DNA of 64,000 nt from Protonemura montana (lineage: Eukaryota; Arthropoda; Insecta; Plecoptera; Nemouridae). Positions 11,196-24,341 of this stretch are shown piece after piece. The translations under genes and the position numbers were made by a program. The stretch is from positions 10,413,943 to 10,477,942 of the forward strand of contig OX387603.1 of the NCBI GenBank assembly GCA_947568835.1, written 5' to 3'. How positions within the stretch are numbered: the first letter of the stretch is position 1; every line of letters begins with the position of its first letter. The notes beneath the pieces are model-generated. The model was not told the DNA's origin. It ran no database searches and was given only the letters and a program-made list of their open reading frames with translations.

Positions 11196-12959
11196 TGGAG
11201 GTCGTGGTGTTTGATGCTAATTGTATGTTCACATCACTACACATTTTAGAAACAACATGTAGGCTGGAGGTGTAGGTACCGTTGACCACTGTCATTATAT
11301 TCCTCTTTCTTGGTGTCAACTTTATGAATGTGATTCTCGATTAGCTATGTGTCTAAGAAACGCTTTGCAAAAAGAATTTTTGATTTGGTCGTGTATGATT
11401 GTAGCTATTTTTGATAAATCAGTGATACGAATTTTTTATGGAATTTTCCACTTCCGCATTGCAAGTTTGCGCTGTAAACATCAGGGATATGGTACCTTTT
11501 GGTACAACTTCATATTTGAGTGGTTTGATGAGAAAATATTGTCAAAAGTTTCAGCTGTAGGGTTTGGGGAAAATGGTGAAATTTGAGAAAATTGGTGGAA
11601 AATATTGTGGGGTTGAGAACGCAAAAGGGTACCAAATGGCTACAAAGAAAATGTATCAAAATAGAAACAGGTTTTCGCTAACACACGCACATTTCTATTC
11701 ATACTTTACTAGGAGAAACTTTCTTTGGCGCACTGTGAGGTTCAAAATTTTGATTCGGTCCACCTCTTGGGAACTTCTGTTAGAGATAAAATGCACTTTT
11801 TGGGTTTTTCCAATGAGCCTTTTGTGTGTATTCTATAAGATCCATCCATAATAGAGAGGAAACATGAATTTGCTCCCAATTTTAGTGAGAAACCTGAAAA
11901 TTTCATCCCCTGTCATTTTCAAAGCAAATCATAACATTTTCTCCCCGCTCCCTCCCCTTTTCACAATGCTACAATCGCGCACAGCAAACGTTTCATTCCA
12001 AACTTACAAAATATAATTGTTGTGTCGTCTGACCGGAAGTACGAGTACAAGGAACATGGAACGGAAGTAGTTATTCATCCTCACGGTACTGTGTCAATCG
12101 GTGCACGTAATTTCAGAATGTACACTTCTGTGAAATCTTCTTCTAGACTGCGAGCTTCATCTGTTTTCAAAGTGTGGCAACCTTTTTAAACTTGTAGATC
12201 CGTAATAATTGATCAATCGAATTGATAAGTTTATAGATGCAAATAGTTTTTTTTTTACTGCCTTCGGCGAATCCACGATCTGGGAAGTGATCAAAGAATT
12301 AACCGATTCCTGCAACAGTCTATCGATATTGGAGATTTTCGACAAATACCTTCTCTTGCATATTGATCTTTGGCTATAAGAGCCAGAGGGTTACACCGTT
12401 TCTCCTGAAGTCGCTGATTCCTAGAAAAGTTGCCGATCCGAAATTGGCCACATCTTCTTTCCTTGGATTCGAAAAGGAGCACGGTGAACCTTTTTACTAT
12501 ACGAGTACCTAGTTCTCCTCCCGGTAGGAAGTCGCCCATGAACGGGTTCTTGATGCAAATCGTTTTTAGAAATAAGTAAGTAGTCAATTTTGCTCATTTA
12601 TGTTAATTGCACATTTTCTAGTCAGAAATGCTAATTTATTTCGACATTTTCTCAATTTGGTTTTTGTTAGGTATACAATATGATCAATTTTCATTCTATT
12701 GAAATTCAATCTTTTCTAACCTGTATGTTACATGGAAACATTGCTGAATACCGAAATACTTCTCTCATTTGGTGTCTAATGAACCAGTCATCCAAGCTAA
12801 CCTAGCCAAGAGTCAAAACACATACATTTTATCAAATTATATTTCTCATTTAGAGATACAAATTTGTTTAAATCAGCCCTTTCCATGCAATACAAATTTT
12901 CATGCTACAGTTGTTTTGTCTCAATTGCCTAGTTATAAACCGTTCCCTGTCATCATTCA

Positions 12960-13485
12960 AAATCTTGGTCAGTGTGCCGTGAGACTGTGGTTATCTTCTA
13001 TGCTCTACTGACGGTCATTCTCTTCTGCTTCCCCAGCATTCCAAGAAAGACTAGAAAGAACCCCAGGATGCCGTCAATCCCATGCTCATGTTTTACCACT
13101 GCCGGTGCAGTCTCTGTTTACAGTGCTGACGTGGTCATCGTCTTCTGCTACCTCAGCAGTCCAAAAATAACCCCAGAATTAAGACGCCTTCAAGATAACT
13201 GCAGATCATGTCCGATACTCCTTCAATACCCACAACTATCTGCACAGTCTCTGGTTACTATGCTGATGGTCATACTCTTCTGGTATGCCATTGCATTCAA
13301 CCCCATAATGCCTAGAACCACTCCTGTTGTAGTCTCTGCTGACAGTACTACCGGTCATCCTCATCTTCTACCACAGCATACCAAAAATAACCCCAGGATA
13401 CCTTCAAAGCATAAACACCTGCAGCTCATGCCCGGTATTTCTTCAGAACCCACCAATACCGACGCAGCCAATGTTTACAGAGCGG
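12960..13485. repeat. Degenerate minisatellite of about 85-135 base units
   Basis: The phrase GGTCAT followed by CTTCTG or a close variant recurs near 13010, 13131, 13267 and 13351. Each is followed by AGCATTCC/AGCAGTCC-like words, AACCCCA, a CTCATG/ATCATG word and a GCAGTCTCTG-like word. These are three to four diverged units of roughly 121, 136 and 84 bases plus a final one. The 184-codon open frame covering the block is a repeat translation with no family resemblance, so I do not call it a gene. Confidence 0.7.
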
Positions 13486-13489
13486 CTAG

Positions 13490-14290
13490 TAGCGCGACTC
13501 GGTACAGTGTTTGGAGGGAGAACTAGGAGGGGAGGTGCGGTCGATCGCGGCGCGACGTACAAACTTCAAAATGGCGGGTCGGCACTTGCCGGCGCCATCC
13601 TGTTTTGATGTTTCTCGCTGGGAATAAGATGCAAAGACGATAGATTTACTTGAGGAACGATTGTCTATGGTCAAAAGGGGTTGTTTAATTTTTAATACGT
13701 ATCCGTATGGTTAATCACTCTTTTTGGTTGATGGTAGATTCGCATTAAAAACTGCTATCGAATGGAGAGCTTGAACGTTACTACCTATGTACACGGCCGC
13801 CTCCTTCGGCTGTCTTCTTTTCAGCAACAAATTACCAATATTTAGAAGGTCATAGGTACAGAGATTCACCCTTTAAGTTGTACAATTGGTCGAAGTTGTA
13901 GTTGCAGTCTACACAATTGGAAGAGGATGGAGAATTTTCCTCAGTCTGCAACAATAACACCTTTTTAAGATGAAAACCTTTGTTTATAAGTTGAACATGA
14001 AGTTCTGACATTTGCTTGTGCTTTTTTAGAATCTAGGAGGTTTGTTCGATTTGTTTCTTTGAAATCTAAACTGACTCCTGTTTGTATTCCAGCTTCCAGA
14101 GTGTAAATGCCCCCTTTGGAGCGATTCGCATAGTTTAATTTTCTACAAATCAAGTCGCAGCCCTGCTCTTCTCAACGGAGAAGCTTTCCAAATACTGTCC
14201 ATTTTGTGTAAATTAATTAATTTAAGAAGAAAACTCCTTGCTAGTTGCCAATATCTTCAAACTTAAATTTCTAGTGACCCAACCCGCCAT
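13490..14290. other. No feature recognised
   Basis: Mixed composition. A small CpG-rich piece at about 13540-13600 includes an AAAATGGCGG word, but no exon, RNA gene or repeat could be supported. Confidence 0.4.
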
Positions 14291-14294
14291 CGAA

Positions 14295-14426
14295 CTAAGG
14301 GTCAGTTTTACAATATTTAGTAAATAAGCAAATAGATGTCAAGCCAAATATATAATATCTGATTGGCTGTGAGCATGGAGATGAGCTTTTAATTGCCAGT
14401 TAGAAAACTGTAAAATAGGCCCTAAT
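14295..14426. repeat. MITE with imperfect terminal inverted repeats
   Basis: The ends at 14295-14314 (CTAAGGGTCAGTTTTACAAT) and 14408-14426 are imperfect reverse complements. The internal phrase GATTGGCTGTGAGCATGGAG, followed by TTTTAATTGCCAGTTA, recurs with differences at about 24563-24652. The size near 130 bases and lack of coding capacity fit a non-autonomous DNA transposon family. Confidence 0.6.
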
Positions 14427-14429
14427 TAT

Positions 14430-17400
14430 GACTGGAACGTAGCCACAAGAAGTTCGTTTCATATTATGAAATAAACTTTCAAAATTAATCAGATTACAAA
14501 ATACAATACATAAAGACGTCGCTTGCTGCAGCATTTTCGTTTCTCGAAAACAATCGCAGATCTTAATTAACTTTTGCCTAATTTATTACCAAAACGTATT
14601 TTCACAAAATATACAGGAATGACTCTAAATACTTTAAGATACATTTTCTGAATTTTCCTCCTGCCACATGCGTCGCAAACGCAGTTAGTTTTTAACCGAC
14701 AATCGAACAAGATGTTGACGATAACTAGAAACTGATTAATTAACCCTTGTCTATGTTAATTACAGTGCCAGGTGCAGTTGCATCAAGGGTGCATTGTGCA
14801 ACCAGGTGCAAGCGTCAGTGTAATGTTGGGGGGGGGGGGGTGAAATTATGCACCCCCTCAAGCCCACCAAACGTCGCGCGGAAACACCTTTTGAGTGCTC
14901 GCGATGGTCCCTCCATGCCGTCAACATTTCTCTTGTGTAAGACAGGGTTTTGATAAGGGTAGCTTCCTTCTTGGTTTATTTCGTTTTTTGGCGTGGAACT
15001 TTCAGAAATTATTTAGTGTGTTTGGACGTGAGCGGAAAATTACCGCAATTCCATACGAATAGTGTATTGGAACCAGGTATGCAGAAATACCGTATACAAT
15101 TTAACTGTTCCTTATTCATTCTGAGGGCGGAAAATGGCTGTGAATTCTTTTATAAAAACTTCAATCATATTTCTAAGCTTAATCCCATTAAAGTCTGTTT
15201 TCTGTAAGTTGAGATAGAGACTGATTTGCGACCAGTTCAAACATCATCTGTTGTTATTTTTTATGTATGTTACAATGATGTTTCTATTGTAAATTAGCAG
15301 TATAATTTAGAAGAATTCTCTATTAAATTTGATAAAAAAATGGGCACTTTCAGTAGATAAAATTACAATACCTTTAAATTGTCAAAGGTCATCTACACAC
15401 CGATGTTTTGATTGTGATCTGTTAACTTTTGAATATTTTGTTATTCTCTTTAATTAGACGTAATTAACGCATACTTTTATGTACGGTTTCATATCATACA
15501 AAACAAGTCATTTGAAAGAGGCACTTGCTGTAACTTTATGTTGGTTTACAACAGGTAGCATGTACTACCATATAAGAGTACCGGTTCCTGTTTATCATCA
15601 ATCAAAATCTTGCAAATTATTGTTGTGCTGACTTGGTAATTGATGGTAAGGATGAATTAGAAAGTAAGCCAGTTATCTTTTGAGCTAGATGGATTTCGAG
15701 TGAATTTCTTGAACATAACTGCTGATCATGGCTAATTTTTTCCCCAACTTCTTTGATTGGCGCATATTTATGTTAAGTCCGTTATTTGAAAATTAAAACT
15801 GAATACATTTTTAGGTTATTTCTGTCATTTCCGCTAATGAACATTAATTATACTTGAAAAAAAAACTACCCTTCTAAGCATTGTTATGTAAAAGTGTTAG
15901 AAAAATAAATTCTTTATACCACAATTTTAGCTAATTTATGAAATATTGCATTTTGAAACTAAAAAAAATTCAACAAGCACTTCTCTACACAATGCCATTC
16001 TTAATTCACACTTACTTGCAGTTTACTTTACTCGACGTCGATAATTGTACATCCAATTCACACCCTCACACAAATCCACCAACACAATACTTAATACCAA
16101 CAACTGTTGAAAAAAACAGCTAGTTTCTGACTAAATGTAGTCGACTGCATCGCAAAGCACTGCAACAGAAAGTGCATTCGGTTCAGCTTTAGAGGAAGGA
16201 ATGAAACTGGACTGTTGTGTTTTTTTTTTCGGCTAGAAATAGATAAAAGCATGGGTGACGGCGGTAGGAATTTTGTTTTGAAAGTCTGGCCGGTCGCACA
16301 TCTGCCCTACCCTTGTGACATACTACCCTTTCTGACCGCGCACGCCCCAAATAGTTTCGATAGTTTCTGAATAGCTGGTCCCGATTGTGAAGGTTTGGGA
16401 AATTATAAATGAATTCGTTGCGTGTATATTGGACTGCATGTGGATAATTTTGGTAAATACTGGATTTGCCAACGTTTGTCGCAATGTTTGACAATTAGAT
16501 AAACGTGGAAAGTTTTTAATTTCCAAAGAGACACCTGATTTATGCGTACAATGAGTATGTTATAAATACGATGTATTAACCCTTAAACTACCTTTAGTCA
16601 TAATTATTTATTTTCTAAAAATGTGGTTTACATTCAAAGATTTTTTACTTTGTATTATTTTTATAATTTCAACCGCAAAAACTGCAATCATTCTTGAGTA
16701 TTTATGAAAGTTTTGACAGCCTATGAAACTCCACTATTTCTAAATAACTTAAAATCAAGTGACCTATTGCAAGAAAGTAATTCAAAGAGTAGCATTTACA
16801 ACTTCCTGTACTACTTTATTGTGAATAGAGAGACAATTATCAGATTTACTCGCTGGATTTCATCTGCATGGGAAAACTCATCAAGTAACAAATTTGAAAT
16901 AAAATGCAAATTGCTAACTATTCTACAAAAACCTTCGACAAACATCTACTCACGATAACAACCCTCAAAGCAAAGATTGTTCGTGCATCAAATTGTTGTA
17001 TCCTTTTTTATGTCCAGTTCTTAACGGTTGGTTAAGTAATTAACGATCCGTTAATAGTGTAATAACTATAAACAGAAGAATGATACGACTCCCCATAATT
17101 TCTAAACGAACTATTGAGTCACTGGGAATAAGATTGTTAAAACATGTTAATTCTATTCCTATAGTTAGGATGTATTTAAGTTAATTTATAGAAATAAGGG
17201 AACTATTATGGATATTCGCTATTCCTTTACATGAAAAAAACTGAGCCTTTCTGGTCCTGTCTGTTCTATATGTCCTACATGTTCTATAGGTAGATATACC
17301 AATTCCTCCACCAAACCGACAAACAAACAAAATTAAAGTTACGCTCTTTCCAATCTCTCTTTCCACCGTCTCACGCACCACACATACTGGTCCATTTCCC

Positions 17401-18520
17401 ACAAGCCCCACTGACGTCAACCGATATGCAGATCTCAGCCAAAAAGAAACGAATCCCTTGAGAATCACCTCAGAAGCGATACTCAAAGACCGCATCCCAC
17501 TTGAAGCCACCGATCGGCCCGTTGGTCGCACAGACCTGTGACCCCTACGACGTTCCCGTTCTGGGAACCCAAAGCGTTCGACCTGTTTTCGGCCCGTTGG
17601 AGAATCCACCCTTGGCCCGGACTCGAGGTGGCGTAACCCCTTCTTTCCCTGTCCCATCAGCTACCCGGTGCAATCTGTCATGCCTTTTTAGAGGTTGGTG
17701 GGACCAGAGAGGCGGTTGGTACACGTTCTTTGGAGGTGGCCGTTGGAGGCAGGGCCAAGGGCAATGAGAAGTTTTGCACACTTTCTTGAAGCTGTGTTTT
17801 CGTCAGGAAAATTATGGTGAAAAGCGAGGAAATGGGGACTGGGAAATGGTTGTATCATTCTATGGAACTATTTTTGTGTATTTTAGTCTTAGATATGCAG
17901 TGACTTCGGTTGAATGTGACATCAATGGCTTGGATATACAAATTTTTACAATTTTATTGGGATTCTTTTTTCAGATTGAAGAATTGAGTAAAATCTGATG
18001 CGTCGAAAAGCCTCCCAATGTCGAAACATCTCGCCGAGTTGAAATAAATATTAAACAACCCGTGAGCTAAGACCTGTGCGATAAGGGATGAGAGGTCTCA
18101 GCTGTGTTTGAACAAGATTTGATTCTTATTTAATATCTTTTTCAAGTCGCGCGATTGGGTTTTTTGAAAAACGTTTTTTATGTGAGATTTAGAGTTGATT
18201 GTTACATCTTCCCGAGTTGGAATCATTTGACGAATAAAACCGAATCCTATAACTCTCATGTGACAAGAAGAAAATTAAATTCTTTTTTTGAAATATTTCA
18301 AAATTCAAATCATATATGTTCGCATCATAATGAAGATTTCTCATTCAGAAACAATTCAATTAGATTTTTCTCTTACTCAATTTGATATTATCCGAAATGA
18401 TTAGCAAGGAAATTCAGCAAGATTTTTTTCTCAGCAACTTTATGGCCCGCTCATTATTAATTCGAAAAGCACTCGGGCAAACAATGAATGAACTTTACCG
18501 TGTCCAAACCCCTCCCATCC
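14430..18520. other. AT-rich unassigned sequence
   Basis: Long AT-rich stretch with many stops in all frames. A 13-base G tract is at 14828-14840, and GGTGCA/TGCA words cluster at 14765-14815. A moderate-GC patch at 17.35-17.77 kb is open in several frames on both strands, but matches no protein I know. Confidence 0.45.
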
Positions 18521-18524
18521 TTCT

Positions 18525-18710
18525 TGGGTCGATCTTCAAACGGGGCGACCCCTGACCCCCGTTGACCAAGAAGGTCATCTTGCTCACTTACCGCGGGACA
18601 GTTGCTGACCGTTTGTCCATGCTTTGACCCACAAGACAGCAGACACAGCGATGTCTTCCAGTTTTGACCACGGCAGTTTCTTAACGACGTTCACTGGTCA
18701 GTAGTGGCCA
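18525..18710. promoter_or_regulatory. Cluster of TGACC/GGTCA nuclear-receptor-like half-sites
   Basis: Within about 185 bases there are repeated TGACC or GGTCA words, including CTGACCCCCGTTGACCAAG followed at once by AAGGTCATC, and later GCTGACC, TTTGACCC, TTTTGACC and GGTCAG. One pair forms an everted arrangement of two half-sites about 4 bases apart. The motif density is visible. A role as a hormone-receptor enhancer is inference. Confidence 0.3.
18592..18620 (-). CDS. Candidate short first coding exon, unknown gene
   Basis: On the minus strand an ATG at 18620-18618 is followed by nine codons (MDKRSATVP) plus two bases, then GTAAGT, a perfect donor at 18591-18586. It lies inside the nuclear-receptor half-site cluster. 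No second exon was found, and a match this short is easily chance. It is recorded so that transcript data can settle it. Confidence 0.12.
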
Positions 18711-18719
18711 TCTTCATCC

Positions 18720-20620
18720 TGGCTATCCTGATTATCTTGATTTAAGCCGACATCGAGTCGCAAGAAACGGTCAAAACAGGATGAGAATTCCAGTTCTGCC
18801 GTTCACAACGTGACAAACATCTGCATCCCATTCTTGATTACATTTGTCGGTCAGTTTTCTTTATCAGTTACCTTCCAACAATCCACGACACCGACATTTC
18901 TAGCGAACTCATTGTTTTCCTTATTTGCGGCCATTATCTTAGTTCAGTGATGATTCCACGAATCAATTTGTAAGAAAAGCTAGCTCAACTTTATCAGTAG
19001 GTACATAAAAAAACAAACGGGTCTGAGGGAAAGATACGAATTTTAAAATAGCAAATTCTGCGAAAACAGCCTGAATGTGGGCGCAAGTATCTTCACCATA
19101 GCACTGTTTAAAGAAACTTTTTCGAAACTGGGGGTTTTAATGCTAAGCGAAGTCTACTGCCAAACAGTATTTACTCATTTCTGAAAAATGATCATCTAGA
19201 GGCACTTCTTTGAAACAATGCGTTCCGATAAAACAACTTCATTTTGTTACTTCAGTTTTATTGTAAACATGGCATCGCCACTGGTAAAAGAAAATCCCAA
19301 AAAATGATCCTCTGACCACAAAATGGAATATCGAGCCAGAAAATGCGAAAACCGTTGCGCGAAAGCTGTCGTCGCTTTTTATTTTGCAGTTCTAGACTTT
19401 CCATTTGGCCCCACAGGAAAGTTTTCCAACGCATCGGAATGACTTTTCACAGGCTTTTCCGCGGCTAGAGACTGTAATTATTTTAGATCTTAATTGAAAA
19501 GAGCACCGAAGGACAAAAAATGTCCTATATACCTTTACGTTTAAGCTTGTTAAACGAAATTAAATAATTGACAAATGTAGGTAGTATATTAATTTTGTTT
19601 TTGTTTTTTTGTGGCTGTTTACATCGCCTGTTCTTATGTATGTTCTATGTACCTCTTGAATTAAGCATTACACAACAATGTGACATTTTCGGATAATTTT
19701 CAAATTAACTGGCAACCATGCATATCTACTCTTCCATCCCAGCCAGACAGAAAGGTAAGAACTTGCTAGTTCAGACTGTACATTGCATTTTGGTGCAGCT
19801 TGCATCCGGGGCTAGTGCATCCGACTGCCGCCATCATGGATTCCAGAGGAGTGAGGGGGCAACGGGGAAGAGGGACCGAGCACGTGATTGTTAGCTCTGT
19901 GTTTTTTATCGGTCTTTGGGTAAAAAGCAAGATGGCGACCGTGGTCGCGACGCTTTACCCTAGGGTCCGTGTGCCCCCAAGCATGATGACCTTGTGCAAG
20001 GGGTTGGCCACGGTGAACGAGAACAAAAAAATAAATGGTTCGTTTTATGTGTGTCTGAGTTTTTTTTATATTTTTTATGTGGCACGTTGTTTGGTTACGT
20101 TGGGTTTCGGTTTGAATTTCAGTGTGGGCTTCATGTAAATTTGTCTGGACGAGTAACGTGTGTGACTTAAATAGCGAACTGTCTGGGGGACTTGATTTGG
20201 TTTTTCTTGCCGTGCACACATTATTTGCAACGTTCAAATTTTAACCCCAGTTTTGCACTTTAGTGCGAAATCGGTCCGCCAGGATCAAGAAAATGATTTC
20301 TCATTTGGATTTGAACGAAGAACAAAATCTAAGCGTAAACAAAATGGCTCTCACACATTGCAGACGCAAATTATTGGGGTCTATTACCAAGCGATAGCCG
20401 GGCGAACGAAAACTTTTTCGAAACAACGAAAGACAATTTTCTCAAAACATTTACAAAATCTTTGTGTTTTATTTTGTACCATACAATAATATAATTTCAT
20501 GTCACATTCCAAACTTTTTTCCGCTATGGTCACACCCTATTTGTAAATTTAAAAAACCAAGTAAAGCATTTTTTTTTTTCAATTTGTCTGTGTTCCCATG
20601 AGTGTTTCTGTCACAGACCG
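18720..20620. other. Unassigned sequence with a MITE fragment
   Basis: Nothing coding is recognised. A diverged fragment of the foldback family seen at 84-377 lies at about 19110-19152 (shared words GGGTTTTAATGCTAAGCGAAG against GGTTTTGAATGCTAAGTGAAG). A moderate-GC patch at 19.8-20.0 kb contains AAGATGGCGACC, a YY1/Pho-like word. The open frames there overlap on both strands and are not convincing. Confidence 0.4.
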
Positions 20621-20629
20621 AACCACGAC

Positions 20630-20776
20630 AGGATATTTATACAAGCAGTGAATGTGCACCGAATCTTCTTGGTGCATCAAGTCTGCAGTCTCGCCAAGAA
20701 CTCCCTCGGGACCAACCTCTGATTCACAAACATTCAGCTCCTTGAGTTCCCTTCCGCTCCCGCCTTGAGTTTAGTT
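20630..20776 (+). promoter_or_regulatory. Candidate TATA promoter and 5'UTR
   Basis: A TATTTATA box (about 20632-20640) is followed by roughly 140 bases of higher-GC, stop-tolerant leader-like sequence. This leads to an ATG whose short frame ends on a perfect GTAAGT donor at 20799. The order TATA, leader, ATG, donor is what a first exon looks like, but each element alone is common in AT-rich DNA. Confidence 0.25.
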
Positions 20777-20798
20777 ATGTGTGCAAGGAATTATTTGG
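20777..20798 (+). CDS. Candidate short first coding exon (MCARNYL), unassigned
   Basis: ATG at 20777 gives seven codons (MCARNYL) and one base before GTAAGT. The donor phase (1) is the phase needed to join Imp exon 2 at 36286, so an upstream alternative first exon of Imp without RRM1 is conceivable. One random donor in three would fit that phase, so the compatibility is weak evidence. It could equally be the start of an unrelated gene, or nothing. Confidence 0.15.
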
Positions 20799-20799
20799 G

Positions 20800-23700
20800 T
20801 AAGTAACCGTAAAAGAAATCGATCTGCACTCTGAAAATGCTCATATACGGAATTCTCTAAATTTTTTGAAACTTTTCTTTTGAATTCCAAACGTCTTTCT
20901 TGATTCGCTCGAGGCTTTTGGAGGAACTGAAATCCCTTCAACGTAGTAGCACATTCAAATCTAATATCGGATTTGAATTCCTTGCATAGTTAAGTTGCCT
21001 AGGCCTCTGCTGGTTTTTCGCGTCGAGAAAAACTGTCGAGACTGTCGAGAAAAATCTTACCATGCTGTTTTGTGACTTTTAATGTACTTTTTTTTGCTAA
21101 TGCGTTTTCGCAGAGGTGGTAACCTTGCATTTAACACCCAGTTTCTAAAAAAAGGCATCAAACTAAATTTACTGAACTATTTCCAAAAAAAAAAAAACAT
21201 ATTCATGCTAGAATTTTTGAATAACTTGTGCGTGTGTTCTCCTCGCAGAAAATTAACGATACGAAGATGACACCCCCTCCGTTGTAGGGTGAGGGTTATA
21301 GAAGATAATAATTTAGGTTCCTTGCTCCCCACCTACTTTTGCTGTATGATAATTTGGGATGCCAAGCTTTCGGGTGAGACGAAGGTATTTTAATCTCGAT
21401 ATTTTAGGGGTTGTAATTAACGATTCAGGGATATCCTATTAATATTGAGCTTCGTTGTAACTCTTAGTGGCATTCGCTCTTTAGGGGATCAAAATATTTC
21501 GAAAAGTTCGTGCGATAAAATAACGGATTCGATTTTGATTTAACGGAGATTTGTATCCTTTTTTTTGAACCCCTGTGACAAACGATTTACAAAAGATAAG
21601 ACTTGTTCGACATCTACGCCTCAATTACACGAAGGGTAGAGACTAATTTTCTCCACCTCCCTCAAGCTAAAGCTACGGACAAAATATGGTTCCGAATCAA
21701 GCAAAGCTGCCATGTTACTGACAAACGCAGGCCCCTTGTTCAAGAAAGTGAAACTGCTGCTCTAATCGCTTACAAGAGGGATGAGTCATATAAGTATTTA
21801 TCTTTGAGGGGTGGTATTTTCTTAGAATTTTGAATATATACCTACCACCCCAACTTCTTAGCTGGTAAAGGTGAGTCCAAAATATCACCAAATGCACCAA
21901 AATGTCAAAAGGATTTTTTAAATCAAATCTTGTGTAATGCAATGAGGTTTGTTCATGGATCACAGTATATGAAAAGTACGAGTTTTAGTAACACCTACAT
22001 ATTCCCCATATGAAGGAATTATACGGAGTTTCCCCAACTAGTCACTCAAATCGTCGTCATCATCATTGACCTCAAGATTTCTTGCTCAATTTTGTCACCT
22101 GAGACATAAAAAGCCTAAAACTGAAAAATCAAAATCCCACCATAGCACACCAATGTTGACATCTTGAGCCTTGCCCTTGGATCTTGAATACTAACCGCTC
22201 TCCTTACGATACGGCTACCAAAAATCCACCCTACCTTCTAATGCGCCCTGTCGAATATGGGTCCCTGGGCACACTTCATATGTCACCTGGCTCTGAACCC
22301 ATGTCTATTTACCATCATTTAAATAGCAAAGACCGTTTGCACAACCATCATTTGTGTTTGTCCTCGATGCCAGGTAATCGCCCTATCACCCTCTTATCGG
22401 ATATTCAAGATGGCTGCTTCATCCCGATTGGCCAACTTGAGAGAGTTGAGGGCATTCAATTCAAGGCGTTATCAACGCCATGTGCACTATCAGCCGGAAA
22501 AACAAACTGACAAATATTCAAAAAAATATATACTGGCACCTTAGACGTTGATATGTGAATGAATGACAGTTTTTTTAACTGTGGGTGAGGTGTATAGCGC
22601 CACTGTGTCCAAATGGCTTCAAAATTTGAGGAAATTGCAGGTTGAATTTGTTACATGTATCGTGATGTTAGGTTAAGCAACACGTTGCATTGGTGACCAA
22701 AAGGCTTGTAGATAGCATTCATTTTCTTAGACTGAAGATGCAATATTGATAATTCTTCATGTACGAACTAATTTTAATATAGTTTCATTCACAGAATTAT
22801 TTAAATGGACATTTTTTTAATTCTTACTGCCCTGGTAGTTCATTAAATGGTGAATCCATTTCAGACGGTTTTTTAATTTCGGCGTTTTTTTTTTGTCTTT
22901 CAGTTTCCTTCTTTAACTTGGTTTTGTCCAAAGTGCAACGATTACTTCGCATTTTACTCGTTACTCCATTACCAAAATATCACAACAATAAAAAATTAAA
23001 AAAATTAAGCCCGTCCGCCTTTTTCCTTTGGGTTACAAATTAACAAAGCTCGGTTTTTAAAACTCTTTCCATATTATTGTCACATTTTAAACCCGATGCG
23101 CCGTCAAACATTATGAAGCCCCCGAGGCCAAGTCGCGGCTGGTTGGGGTAGGCCTTTTACGTACATATCGCTGGCATGTTGCGCTGAAATCACCCCCATA
23201 CAAAGGGCAGCTCTCTGTCGCATCTGGCATCGACAAAAAACCACCCCTAACTTATTGCATCTGCAAAGCTGCAACCCTGATGCAGTCTATGGGCACGAAG
23301 GGTTGCTTCACCCTGGTGCAGCTATGGTGGGATTTTGTATTTTTTTTGGTCTGTGCGAGCGTTTTTTTTTCGGAAGTCAGGAGAATGAGCAAAGAGCTTG
23401 CCCCAACGGATTTGCAAATCGAGCTGCGGATGCTCTTGTTCTGCATCTCTACCGAACTTTTTAGGCAAAGGGCAAAATGTCTGCGCCTGTTTGTGCACAG
23501 CTCACGCGCGTTTTTTTCGTTCTTTTGCAAATGTACCGCTCGCGACCCTTTTGCACCAGAGTGTTTAGTGTTTTGTAACGATTTATGATGCTGTATGTCG
23601 TGGGCAAGCCTTTCTCATCATGCAAAGAGAAATGGCGTGTCTGTTCTTGTTTCTCTTGAGGAAAAAAATATGCATGAGAAAATATGCTTGAGCTTTTCTT

Positions 23701-24300
23701 TGGAATTGGTTGCAGGATAATCATTGGACGTACAAGGATGTTTTGCAATGGCTTTTTTACGTATTATTTTAGTTGCATTTTTATTACAATCGCTAGGGAA
23801 TAGTGGGAAATAGCTGCCAAGTAAGTGGCGAAAGATGATTAAAAATGACAACGAACGATGTTGATTGAAACCCCCACTTGATTCAAACTAGTCTATTTTG
23901 TGAAATGTTCGTTTTTTGAAAAACCTCAATGGTTAAGAATGATACCAATTAAACCCACTCTAGCATAAGAAAGCAAATTCCAGAAGCTCTGCTGAAATCT
24001 GATATTGTTTCTCATATCTTGATAGTATGTCTTGTTTTTAAAATTGGCAACGAAAATGACTATTATCTCAGAAAAATGAGACTATAGTGATTAATTTTTG
24101 TGTGTTCTTCATATCTGATATTCGAAAGGGGTGAGTGGGATACCCCCATCTGAGACAGATTCAGAGGTCCCTGCAAAACCTCTCGAGTGGCACAAGTGGT
24201 GCATCCAGAGAGCACCACCGGTGCATGATGGCTACCGAAAGGCCATTGCCCCAACAGATAACGTCAAGATGAATGTCGAGAATGCATTTTCTTGAACGTC
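20800..24300. other. Unassigned sequence
   Basis: AT-rich, with moderate-GC patches at 22.2-22.5 kb and 23.1-23.6 kb. The open frames there lack credible starts, overlap on both strands and match no family I know. No RNA gene or repeat was recognised. Confidence 0.4.
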
Positions 24301-24341
24301 AGACATTCTTAGATTGAGTCTGCTATAGGCCAGGCGCTATC

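Noticed and set aside
12972-13526. 184-codon + strand frame
   Set aside because: It is the translation of a degenerate tandem repeat, and the repeat structure explains it without a protein.
7573-19840. Shared 13-base word GCCATCATGGATT near 7578 and 19830
   Set aside because: Shared words of this length are expected by chance in 64 kb, and the flanks do not match.
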